The position numbers were made by a program, and so were the translations under genes. Shown in pieces: positions 1-6,833 of a stretch of DNA of 16,970 nucleotides (the stretch's first letter is position 1; each line of letters starts with the position of its first letter). Source of the stretch: DATKEG01 sp035544515 (GTDB lineage: Bacteria; Acidobacteriota; Vicinamibacteria; Fen-336); contig DATKEG010000067.1 of the NCBI GenBank assembly GCA_035544515.1, forward strand, positions 1-16,970, read 5' to 3'. The notes beneath the pieces were generated by a model. That model did not search any database. It was not told the DNA's origin and worked only from the letters and a program-made list of their open reading frames with translations.

Positions 1-410
1 CAACGACGGCCCCCGCGACACCGCCACCCGTGGCGTCGCCGCCCGCCAGGGCGGACACCACTCCGTCCGGCGGCGTGCGGGAGGCCCGCGCGCTGCTGGC
101 CGGCGGCGAGCTGGCGAGCGCCGCTCGCGGGTTCGCGGCCCACGTCCGTTCGGCCCCGCGCGGCACCGCGAGCGTGCAGCTCCTCGTCGCCTGCTCCGGG
201 GAAACGGTCCAGAAGGCCGTCACCAACGTGTCGTCGCCCGAGCTCTTCATCGTGCCCGTCAAGTACCAGGGACGGGACTGCTACCGGCTCTGCTGGGGCC
301 TGTATCCGAGCGCGGCGCAGGCGGCCTCGGCCTCCCGTTCCCTGCCGGACTACTTCCGCAAAGGTGGCGCCGCGCCGCGCGTGATGAGCGCCGCCGAGCT
401 CGTCCCCTGA
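1..410 (+). CDS. TPR/SPOR-like domain protein, C-terminal part
   Basis: The reading frame is open from the left edge (first full codon at position 3), so the 5' end lies outside the window. The GTG at 30 is probably internal. The visible part starts with a Pro/Ala-rich linker, then a short helical stretch resembling one TPR unit (REARALLAGGELASAARGF). About 80 residues follow that resemble a SPOR domain: a strand of the type SVQLLVAC, then the FIVPVKYQGRDCYRLCWGLYPS segment with the alternating pattern of SPOR strand 3, then a helix. SPOR domains bind denuded septal peptidoglycan in Gram-negative bacteria, so an envelope location is inferred. The stop codon nearly touches the next gene on the same strand, so the two are probably co-transcribed. 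The SPOR assignment is by pattern only and is moderately sure. Confidence 0.6.
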   Translation, partial: TTAPATPPPVASPPARADTTPSGGVREARALLAGGELASAARGFAAHVRSAPRGTASVQLLVACSGETVQKAVTNVSSPELFIVPVKYQGRDCYRLCWGLYPSAAQAASASRSLPDYFRKGGAAPRVMSAAELVP

Positions 411-439
411 AGCTTCGGTGCGCGGCGGTCGCGTCGGCC

Positions 440-1669
440 GTGGGCCTGGCGTCTCTGGCGCCGCCGGGAACCTCGGGCGCCGACACGATCGTGCTCACCA
501 ACGGCCGCGTCATCGAGGCGGACCGCGCCTGGTTCGAAGGGGCGCAGCTCCGGTACGAGAAGGGTGGAGGGGTTTTCGGCCTCCCGCGCGCCCTGGTCGC
601 GCGCCTCGAGAACACGGGCTCCCCAGGCGGTCCCGACCCCGACGTGGCCCGTGCCCGCGAACGGATGGCCGCCAACGACCCCGCGGAGGCGGTGAAGCTG
701 CTTCAGGTGGCGCTCGGGCGCGATCCCGGCTCGCTCCCCGCGCTGTACGCGCTGGCCGAGGCCCAGCTCGGCCTCGGTGACGCGCGCGCGGCGCGCGAGA
801 CCGCCGCCCGCGTGGTGCGGCTCGACGCGCGGAACGCCCGCGCGCACGCCCTGCTCGCCGACGCCTACGCGGCCATGGGAGACCGCGTGGCCGCGGAGCT
901 GGAGTACCGGGAGAGCCTGCGCCTGCACGCAGATCCCGACGTGCAGCGGCGGCTCGAGGAAGTGGCGGCGGCGCCCGCGCGCCTGGACGGCGCCGCGCAG
1001 TTCCTCCTGCGCTACGACGGCGGCGACAGCCACCCGCTCGGGCCCGCGGTGCTGCAGATCCTCGGCGCCGCGTACACCGAATACGCTCGCCGGTTCGGAT
1101 TCCGCCCGCAGGGCGCGATCGCGGTCGTGCTGCAGACCGAGGCCGCGTTCCAGGACGCGCGCACCCCCGAGTGGGCGGCCGGCGTCAACGACGGGAGCAT
1201 CCGGATGCCGGTGGGCGGCCTGGAGGGGACCACCCTGGGGCGCCGGCAGGTCGCGGTGCTGCGGCACGAGCTGGCCCACTCCTTCATCGCGGCGCGCACG
1301 GGCGGGAACTGCCCGACCTGGCTCCAGGAGGGGATCTCGCAGTGGCTCGAGGGCGGCGACCCCGCGCGCGAGGACGCCCTTCTCGCCGACGCCGCGCGGC
1401 TGGGCACGATCCACCCGCTGCTCACGCTGGAAGCCCCGTTCCAGACGCTGCCCGCCGGGGACGTGCCGCGCGCGTACGCGGAGAGCCTGTCCGCCGTGGC
1501 GCACATCATCCGGCGCCGCACCGAGAAGGGCGTGGTGCGCCTGCTCAACGCGCTCGGCGACGGGCATCCCTCCGAAGAGGCGCTGCCCATAGCGCTCGCG
1601 CTCAGCTATCCCGAGTTCCAGAAGAGCTGGGAAGACTACCTGCGCTCGCTCGGCGCGCGCCGGCCGTAG
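440..1669 (+). CDS. TPR-containing peptidase MA-like (gluzincin) protein
   Basis: The protein appears to be an exported zinc peptidase of the peptidase-MA-like group. Counting from the GTG at 440, residues 14-58 form a small beta-rich module (DTIVLTNGRVIEADRAW...). Residues about 70-165 are TPR-like helices (ALYALAEAQLGLGDARAA, AHALLADAYAAMGD). The catalytic part follows, with HELAH at 276-280 (zinc ligands His276 and His280, base Glu277) and a likely third ligand Glu297 in WLQEGISQW. This HExxH-17-E spacing is typical of gluzincins. The GTG at 440 is the only ordinary start, but the frame stays open upstream. A CTG at 407, overlapping the previous stop as CTGA, would add KLRCAAVASAVGLASLAPP, which reads as a signal peptide, so the true start is probably 407. 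Substrate is unknown. The TPR plus SPOR-like neighbour suggests an envelope role. Confidence 0.85.
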   Translation: MGLASLAPPGTSGADTIVLTNGRVIEADRAWFEGAQLRYEKGGGVFGLPRALVARLENTGSPGGPDPDVARARERMAANDPAEAVKLLQVALGRDPGSLPALYALAEAQLGLGDARAARETAARVVRLDARNARAHALLADAYAAMGDRVAAELEYRESLRLHADPDVQRRLEEVAAAPARLDGAAQFLLRYDGGDSHPLGPAVLQILGAAYTEYARRFGFRPQGAIAVVLQTEAAFQDARTPEWAAGVNDGSIRMPVGGLEGTTLGRRQVAVLRHELAHSFIAARTGGNCPTWLQEGISQWLEGGDPAREDALLADAARLGTIHPLLTLEAPFQTLPAGDVPRAYAESLSAVAHIIRRRTEKGVVRLLNALGDGHPSEEALPIALALSYPEFQKSWEDYLRSLGARRP

Positions 1670-1684
1670 CGGCTACCGGCGCGC
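1655..1684. terminator. GC-rich hairpin spanning two convergent stop codons
   Basis: Bases 1655-1663 (GCGCGCCGG) are perfectly complementary to 1676-1684 (CCGGCGCGC), giving a 9-bp stem. Its 12-base loop contains the TAG of the peptidase gene (1667-1669) and the TAG of the opposing epimerase gene (1673-1675). There is no T-tract on either side, so this is not a standard intrinsic terminator. It may act as a bidirectional pause or processing structure. Function is inferred only. Confidence 0.4.
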
Positions 1685-2611
1685 CGACTCCTTGTACCAC
1701 TCCACGGTCTCGCGCAGCCCCGTCTCGAAATCCACCCGCGGCCGGTAGCCGAGGCTCCGGCGGGCGCGGGTGATGTCGGCCAGGCTGTGCCGCACGTCCC
1801 CGGGGCGCGCCGGCAGGTAGCGCGCGCGGAGGGTCCGGCCCGTCAGGCGGCACACCTCGGCCAGGAGGCGGTTGAGCGTGACGCGCTTCCCCATCGCCAC
1901 GTTCATCACGTCTCCGTCCGCCCTGGGAGCGGCCAGCGCCCGGAGGTTCGCGTCCACGACGTTCGCCACGTACGTGAAGTCGCGGCTCTGGGCGCCGTCG
2001 CCGTAGATGACCGGGCGCCGGCCGGCGAGGAGCGCCGCCGCGAACAGGCTGATCACGCCGCTGTAGGGCGAGGAAGCGTCCTGCCGCGGGCCGAACACGT
2101 TGAAGTAGCGCAGGGTCAGCGTCTCGAGCCCGAAGAGGTCCGCGAAGATGCGCAGGTAGTGCTCTCCGGTGAGCTTGCCCACGGCATACGGGGAGAGCGG
2201 CCGCGTCTCCATGTCCTCGCGCTTGGGCAGGCGCTTCGCGTCGCCGTAGACGGACGAGGAGCCGGCGTAGATCACCCGGCGCACGCCGGCGTCGCGCGCC
2301 GCCGTGAGGACGGAAAGGGTCGCGGTGGCGTTGCCACGGTGCGACGTCATCGGGTCCTGCACCGAGCGCGCGACGCTCGGGATGGCGGCCTCGTGGAAGA
2401 CGGCCTCGATCCCGCGCATGGCGCGCCGGGCGGTGGCCGGGTCGGCGCAGTCTCCCCGCACGAACTCGACGTCGCCCTTCACCGGCGCGAGGTTCGCGCG
2501 CCGGCCCGAGTAGAGGTTGTCGAGCACGCGCACCCGGTGTCCGGCATGGACGAGGGCCTCGGCCAGATGGCTGCCGATGAACCCCGCGCCGCCGGTGACG
2601 AGCACTCTCAT
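1673..2611 (-). CDS. NAD-dependent epimerase/dehydratase, UDP-glucose 4-epimerase-like
   Basis: This is an extended short-chain dehydrogenase of about 312 residues that acts on nucleotide sugars, most likely a UDP-hexose 4-epimerase supplying cell-surface polysaccharide precursors. The N-terminal NAD-binding motif TGGAGFIG is at residues 6-13. The catalytic Ser lies in SSSVYG, and the Tyr/Lys pair is in SPYAVGK (Tyr142, Lys146). RYFNVFGPRQ and RDFTYVANVVDA are typical of the substrate domain of GalE/WbpP-type enzymes. I chose ATG at 2611 because it puts the beta-alpha-beta fold at the very N-terminus and leaves GTGAAG 8 bases upstream; a GTG at 2620 is also possible. Exact sugar specificity cannot be read. 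It lies just downstream of rnpB on the same strand and converges on the peptidase gene. Confidence 0.9.
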   Translation of the reverse strand: MRVLVTGGAGFIGSHLAEALVHAGHRVRVLDNLYSGRRANLAPVKGDVEFVRGDCADPATARRAMRGIEAVFHEAAIPSVARSVQDPMTSHRGNATATLSVLTAARDAGVRRVIYAGSSSVYGDAKRLPKREDMETRPLSPYAVGKLTGEHYLRIFADLFGLETLTLRYFNVFGPRQDASSPYSGVISLFAAALLAGRRPVIYGDGAQSRDFTYVANVVDANLRALAAPRADGDVMNVAMGKRVTLNRLLAEVCRLTGRTLRARYLPARPGDVRHSLADITRARRSLGYRPRVDFETGLRETVEWYKESARR

Positions 2612-2644
2612 GCGCTGCACTTCACCACAAACGGCCGCCCAGGC

Positions 2645-2650
2645 AAAAAA
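2645..2650 (-). terminator. T-tract downstream of rnpB
   Basis: Read on the minus strand, six consecutive T follow a C/G-rich stretch 24 bases after the 3' end of the RNase P RNA. No strong hairpin immediately precedes it, so the tract could end or process the RNA but is not a textbook terminator. Confidence 0.3.
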
Positions 2651-2673
2651 GCGGCGACGGCGGCGGGTGAAAG

Positions 2674-3070
2674 CGTCCGCAGAGCGGGTCTGTAAGCCGG
2701 ATCCTGTCCCCGCGGCGACGGTTGCCCACCGCCGCGGGCGGCGATCATTCCTCTAGCCCCGCGGTTACCCGCGGGGTCGAGCGACCTACCCGGGGGCTTC
2801 AGCCGGGCCAGCCTCGAGCGCCCCCCTATTTGGTCTTGCTCCGTGTGGGGTTTTCCCTGCCCGCCCTGTCACCAGGACGGCGGTGCGCTCTTACCGCACC
2901 TTTTCACCCTTGCCACCCCGGGTCTCCCCGGAGTTCGGCGGTGTATTTTCTGTGGCACTTTCCCTGGGGTCGCCCCCGCTGGCCGTTAACCAGCACACTG
3001 CCCTTGGAGTCCGGACTTTCCTCCCCGGCCGACGTCGGCCGCGGCGACCGCCCGACCCGCTCTGCGAACG
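2674..3070 (-). ncRNA. rnpB: RNase P RNA (M1 RNA)
   Basis: This is the catalytic RNA of RNase P, which trims the 5' leaders of tRNA precursors. Read on the minus strand, the conserved blocks occur in the right order. GAGGAAAGTCCGG (plus-strand 3011-3023) comes first, then AGTGCCACAGAAAATAC, AAGGGTGAAAAGGTGCGGTAAGAG, GGAGCAAGACCAAATAGG, and finally ACAGGATCCGGCTTAC at the 3' side of P4. The two ends pair as a long P1 helix: 12 perfect base pairs (3065-3054 with 2690-2679), extending to about 17 with one G-U pair (3070-3054 with 2690-2674). An RNA of about 397 nt fits a bacterial RNase P RNA. The P4 strand has GGA where E. coli has GAA, a small variation. The ends are set by the P1 helix and may be off by a few bases. 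Confidence 0.97.
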
Positions 3071-3074
3071 GTCC

Positions 3075-3103
3075 AGTCTAGGGCTTTGACGCTCGCCGAG
3101 CAA
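3075..3103 (-). promoter_or_regulatory. Probable sigma-70 promoter of rnpB
   Basis: On the minus strand TTGCTC (3103-3098) is followed after exactly 17 bases by TAGACT (3080-3075). The expected start point lies about 5-7 bases further on, at the 5' side of the P1 helix. The -10 matches the consensus at four of six positions and the -35 at three. The placement at a stable RNA gene supports the call. Confidence 0.5.
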
Positions 3104-3116
3104 TCGCGTTGCCGGG

Positions 3117-5747
3117 TCACTCCGGCCGCCACTCCAGCGCGCCCACCCTCACGCCCAGCACCCGGTGATCGCGGCTCAGGCCCAGGCTGGCCGGCGACCG
3201 GGCGTCCGGCAGGATCAGCCGGAGGACGTTGTGCGTCCGCAGCACGCCGTCCGGCACGACGATCGCGTGCGGGACGCGTCCCGGCCGATCCAGCCGGAGC
3301 TCGCCCAGCCGCCGGTCGTTGAGCTCGACCCTCACGCGCTGCGCGCGACGCGCCCGCGCGGAGAACGGCTCCATCGTGAGCAGCAGCCGGGCGGGGCCGG
3401 GCCGGTCCACCTTGAAGACGATCTCCGACCTCACCCCCACCGACCAGCGCGTCGTGCCTTCCGGCTCGGCCCAGCCGTCGCCCAGGTAGGCGGCCGCGTC
3501 TTTCCCCGCGAGCGCCACGGGCCGCCCCGGGCGGAGCGGCGGAAACGGGTCGAGCCCGAGCCAGTGAAGGGCCACTCCGAGCCGGCGCGGGTCGAGCCGC
3601 GGGCCGAAGCGCGAGACGGCGTCGGGCAACTCGAGACCGAGCGTGTTCGCGCGGCCGACGTCGAGCAACGGGATGGCGTGCTCGGCGGCGTCCTCCGATC
3701 GGAGCGCCAGCGTTCCCACGATCGTGCCGTTGAGGTCCACGACGACGCGCTGCCCTCCCGGGCCGCCTTCCGCGAGGAACGGGTGGAGCCGGAAACGGAG
3801 GACGGCCGGCTCCGGATCCTCGCTCGCGAAGTAGAGGTCGGCTCGCGGCGCCACGGTCCAGCGGTACGGCCCTTCGGGATCGCCCCAGCCGTTGCCCGTG
3901 AACGCTGAGGCGGCCTCGTCGCCGAACGGCACGCGCTCGACGCGCCGGAGCACGGGAAAGCGGTCGAGGCGCAGGCTGTAGACACCGGTCCGCAGCGGCC
4001 GCGCGTCGCCGGCGCCGCCGGCTCCGGCCGGGATATCCGGGACACGCAACTCCAGCCGGTGTTCCTGGGCCGGACCGTCGGCTTCCAGCGGCGCGGCCAC
4101 CACGACCGGCCCCGTCTCGCTCAGGTGCCAGCGCGCCAGCTCGCGGCCGTCCAGCCAGAGCGCAAGGGGCTGGCCGCCGGCGGCCGCCCACGCGGGTGCG
4201 GGGCGGACCCGCAGGCGCAGCAGCAGTGGCCCGGCACGCGGCCAGCGGACGAGCAGCGCCGCGCGCGGCGCGACCGACCAGCGCATCGAGCCTTCCGGCG
4301 CGCTCCACCCCTCTCCGAACAGGCCGTCCGCCGCGAGCTGTCCGAAGGCCATCGGCACACCGGCGTGCAGCAGCGGCGCCGGCTTCCGGCGCAGGCCGGT
4401 GAGGAACTGCGGGTCGCGCCAGTCCCAGACCCGCGAGGGGTAGGCGTCCACGTCCACCGGATCCACGTTCCACCGTTCCGTGTCCGCGGACAGCGCGCCC
4501 CGCCCGTTGACGAGCACGCTCCAGGCGCACACCACCGCCACCGCGAGACGCTCGAGGCGTCGGGGCCGGCGCGTCCCGGTTTCGGCCGCGGCATCGAGGC
4601 GGGCCCGCGTGACCAGCACGCCGACCAGGACCGCCCAGGGAACGAGCCCCGTGAGCAGACGCGGACCGTAGCTGAAGCCACCCCACCAGTGATCGAAGAA
4701 GAGCAGGGGGACGAACTGGGCGGCCAGGCCCGCGACGCCGAGCCGCGCCAGGGACCGCTCACGGACGTATCGCCAATGGCGCCAGAGCAGGACCACGGCG
4801 AGCGGCACCACGGGCACGAAGAAGAGGATGCCCCGCGACGGGCTGACGAGGTTCGCCAGGAGGGCCTCGAGGGCGTACCCGCGCCCGAGACGACCTCCCT
4901 GGAAATACGGCGGGAGCAGCGTCCCGAACGTCGTGTACGAATAGCTCGCGAACGCCACGCCCCAGAGCGCTCCGGCCGCGACCACGCGCGCCAGCACGGC
5001 CCGATGAGCGAACGCCAGGTACGCGAGCACGAGGGCCGCGTGCACGCAATTGGTCGGCCGTACGAAATACGCCCAGGCGAGCAACGACCCGAGGACGACG
5101 GGCCGGATCGGCCGGCCGCGGGCGCGCGAAGCCACCAGCATCCAGATCACCGCGGCCAGCAGGGTCACGCCCCAGGTGTCCGACCACAGCACGCGTGAGG
5201 CCGTGCTCCAGACCGGCGTGCCGAGCGCGGCCACGAGGGCGAGGATCACGCTCGCGCCCACGGGCACGAGCTCCAGCGCGGTCCGGAAGAAGACACCGGT
5301 GGCGAGGCCCATGAGGAGCGCCGCCAGCCCGGCCTGGAGCCGCTCCTCGTTGCGCGCGACGTAGCGGCCCTGGCCATCGAGCACGGACAGGCCCAGGGCG
5401 TTCGAAGCGGCCAGGTAGGGCAACGCCAGCACCGACCCGGCGTGGGGAAAGTAGTAGTGGAGCCGTCCGTTCACTCGCTCGACGGTGTATTGCGGGAGTG
5501 GGAGCCGCCGCGGCGGTCCCGACGAGAGCGACTCGACCGGCACGACGCGGACCACCGGCCGACGGGTGACGGCCACCTCCTTCGCGAAGTAGCGGTCGAG
5601 GGCGAGCTCGCGATGCCGCAGGAGGTTCTCGCCCAGCAACAGGCTATAGCGGGAGTCGGTGACGGTCCGGACGGGCGAGAGCCGGAAGATCGCGAACGTC
5701 ACGGCGCAAAGCACCAGGAAACCGGCACGAGCCCGAGCCGGGGTCAT
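3117..5747 (-). CDS. Large membrane protein, GT-C glycosyltransferase-like, with three C-terminal beta-sandwich repeats
   Basis: The protein is about 876 residues long. The first ~410 residues are a chain of hydrophobic helices. An Asp-containing first periplasmic segment (TDSRYSLLLGENLLRHRELA) resembles those of GT-C enzymes, which transfer sugars from polyprenyl-phosphate donors outside the cytoplasmic membrane. PVWSTASRVLWSDTWG and WAYFVRPTNCVHAALVL are internal conserved-looking stretches. The C-terminal half is soluble and repeats a unit three times, starting near residues 480, 620 and 758. Each unit opens with GW-x2-PEG-x3-RW-(S/T)-V, followed by beta-rich sequence ending in an LNGxxLG-type strand in repeats 2 and 3. 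I chose ATG at 5747: the frame continues upstream to 5822, but that part covers the divergent gene's promoter and start. No clear Shine-Dalgarno is seen. The GT-C assignment is inference; the repeats are directly visible. The divergent GH130 gene suggests a shared polysaccharide role. Confidence 0.75.
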   Translation of the reverse strand: MTPARARAGFLVLCAVTFAIFRLSPVRTVTDSRYSLLLGENLLRHRELALDRYFAKEVAVTRRPVVRVVPVESLSSGPPRRLPLPQYTVERVNGRLHYYFPHAGSVLALPYLAASNALGLSVLDGQGRYVARNEERLQAGLAALLMGLATGVFFRTALELVPVGASVILALVAALGTPVWSTASRVLWSDTWGVTLLAAVIWMLVASRARGRPIRPVVLGSLLAWAYFVRPTNCVHAALVLAYLAFAHRAVLARVVAAGALWGVAFASYSYTTFGTLLPPYFQGGRLGRGYALEALLANLVSPSRGILFFVPVVPLAVVLLWRHWRYVRERSLARLGVAGLAAQFVPLLFFDHWWGGFSYGPRLLTGLVPWAVLVGVLVTRARLDAAAETGTRRPRRLERLAVAVVCAWSVLVNGRGALSADTERWNVDPVDVDAYPSRVWDWRDPQFLTGLRRKPAPLLHAGVPMAFGQLAADGLFGEGWSAPEGSMRWSVAPRAALLVRWPRAGPLLLRLRVRPAPAWAAAGGQPLALWLDGRELARWHLSETGPVVVAAPLEADGPAQEHRLELRVPDIPAGAGGAGDARPLRTGVYSLRLDRFPVLRRVERVPFGDEAASAFTGNGWGDPEGPYRWTVAPRADLYFASEDPEPAVLRFRLHPFLAEGGPGGQRVVVDLNGTIVGTLALRSEDAAEHAIPLLDVGRANTLGLELPDAVSRFGPRLDPRRLGVALHWLGLDPFPPLRPGRPVALAGKDAAAYLGDGWAEPEGTTRWSVGVRSEIVFKVDRPGPARLLLTMEPFSARARRAQRVRVELNDRRLGELRLDRPGRVPHAIVVPDGVLRTHNVLRLILPDARSPASLGLSRDHRVLGVRVGALEWRPE
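3440..4310 (-). repeat. Coding repeats: three tandem beta-sandwich units
   Basis: Within the membrane protein, three units of 138-140 codons share the opening GWSAPEGSMRWSV, GWGDPEGPYRWTV and GWAEPEGTTRWSV. Their first codons are at 4310, 3890 and 3476 on the minus strand. They are diverged at the DNA level, so this is an old protein-domain repeat rather than a recent duplication. Confidence 0.8.
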
Positions 5748-5803
5748 TCGAGGCAAGCCTATCCGAACGGCCCACGTGACGAGGACCGCCGGGAGACTCC
5801 TCG

Positions 5804-5809
5804 TATAAT
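5804..5809 (+). promoter_or_regulatory. TATAAT -10 box six bases before the GH130 start codon
   Basis: A perfect TATAAT is followed by six bases (CCGGGC) and then the GTG at 5816. The expected transcription start, about 6-7 bases after the box, falls on or next to the start codon, which would give a leaderless mRNA. No good -35 is present at 16-18 bases, and no ribosome-binding site lies at a usable distance. Confidence 0.5.
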
Positions 5810-5815
5810 CCGGGC

Positions 5816-6832
5816 GTGACACCCCGGCGAGCCGTGGCGGCGGCGGTGGTCCTCTCGGCCCTGGCCGGCGTCGGTGTGCTGGCGACGGCGCGGGCGGCCG
5901 ACCTCGATTACCGGCCCCCCTTCGGAGCGTGGTCGCGACTGCACGGAGGCGAGCCCATACTCGTCCCGCAGGGCGCCGGGTTCGAATCGGCGGGGGTGTT
6001 CAACCCGGCCGTGATCAAGGACGGCGCGCGGTACGTGATGCTCTACCGCGCCCAGGACGCCCAGGGGACGTCGCGGCTGGGGCTCGCCACCAGCGACGAC
6101 GGCGTCCACTTCGTCCGTGAGGCCGGGCCGGTGCTCGTGCCCGAGGCCGCATACGAGCGCCACGGCGGCGTCGAGGACCCGCGGCTGGTGAAGATCGGCT
6201 CCACGTTCTACCTCACCTACACCGCCTACGACGGCCAGAATGCGCAGCTCGCGCTGGCCACCTCGAGCGACCTGCGGCGATGGGAGCGGCGCGGCGTCAT
6301 CATGCCCGCCAACCGGGGCCGCTGGAACGTCAAGTGGACCAAGGCCGGCGCCATCCTCACGGAAAAGGTGGGCGGGCGCTACTGGATGTACTACATGGCC
6401 GACGCGAAGGAGGGCGCCGACCAGATGGGCGTCGCCTGGTCGGAGGACCTCCTCCATTGGACCGAGGCCCTCGACGCGCCCGTCCTCGGCCGGCGGCCCG
6501 GGCGCTTCGACTCGCGCGTGGTCGAGCCGGGGCCCCCGCCGCTGATGACGCCGGAGGGCGTCCTCCTCGTGTACAACGGCGCGGACGACCAGCTCGTCTA
6601 TCGCGCCGGCTGGGTGCTCTTCGACCGCCACGACCCCACCCGCGTGCTCGCCCGCTCCGACCAGCCGATCTTCGCGCCCGAGCGCGGCTGGGAGCGGGCC
6701 GGCCAGGTGCCGAACGTCGTCTTCGTCGAAGGCCTGGCCCGCGACGGGGAACGGTGGCTTTTCTACTACGGCGGCGCCGACAAGCACATCGGCGTGGCGG
6801 AAGCGGCCAGTCGCCGCGGGGACGAGGAGTAG
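5816..6832 (+). CDS. Secreted glycoside hydrolase family 130-like protein
   Basis: This is a five-bladed beta-propeller enzyme of the GH130 type. Family members are phosphorylases or hydrolases of beta-mannosides. The family pattern is clear: VFNPAVIKDGARYVMLYRAQD, then SRLGLATSDDGVHF, then GGVEDPRLVKIGSTFYLTYTAYDG, with Asp121 in EDPR as the likely catalytic residue. NVKWTKAGAILTEK and a C-terminal FYYGGADKHIGVAEA blade follow. Residues 1 to about 27 (MTPRRAVAAAVVLSALAGVG, ending in ATARA) are a signal peptide, so the protein acts outside the cytoplasm. That favours a hydrolase over a phosphorylase, but the reaction cannot be fixed. The GTG start at 5816 gives the full signal peptide. It is divergent from the GT-C-like gene and meets the response regulator gene tail to tail, one base apart. 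Confidence 0.88.
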   Translation: MTPRRAVAAAVVLSALAGVGVLATARAADLDYRPPFGAWSRLHGGEPILVPQGAGFESAGVFNPAVIKDGARYVMLYRAQDAQGTSRLGLATSDDGVHFVREAGPVLVPEAAYERHGGVEDPRLVKIGSTFYLTYTAYDGQNAQLALATSSDLRRWERRGVIMPANRGRWNVKWTKAGAILTEKVGGRYWMYYMADAKEGADQMGVAWSEDLLHWTEALDAPVLGRRPGRFDSRVVEPGPPPLMTPEGVLLVYNGADDQLVYRAGWVLFDRHDPTRVLARSDQPIFAPERGWERAGQVPNVVFVEGLARDGERWLFYYGGADKHIGVAEAASRRGDEE

Positions 6833-6833
6833 G

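Noticed and set aside
350..1567. 405-codon open frame on the minus strand
   Set aside because: It is antisense to the peptidase gene, whose HELAH and TPR motifs are clear; no family features are seen here.
2722..3089. Small plus-strand open frames across rnpB
   Set aside because: They read the complement of a structural RNA gene and show no protein features.
2986..4686. 566-codon open frame on the minus strand, extremely Arg/Ala/Gly-rich
   Set aside because: It is an out-of-frame reading of the GT-C-like gene and also runs into rnpB; the composition is that of GC-rich noise.
5748..5822. Upstream extension of the GT-C-like gene to GTG 5822
   Set aside because: It would cover the TATAAT box and start codon of the divergent GH130 gene, and ATG 5747 directly precedes the first hydrophobic helix.
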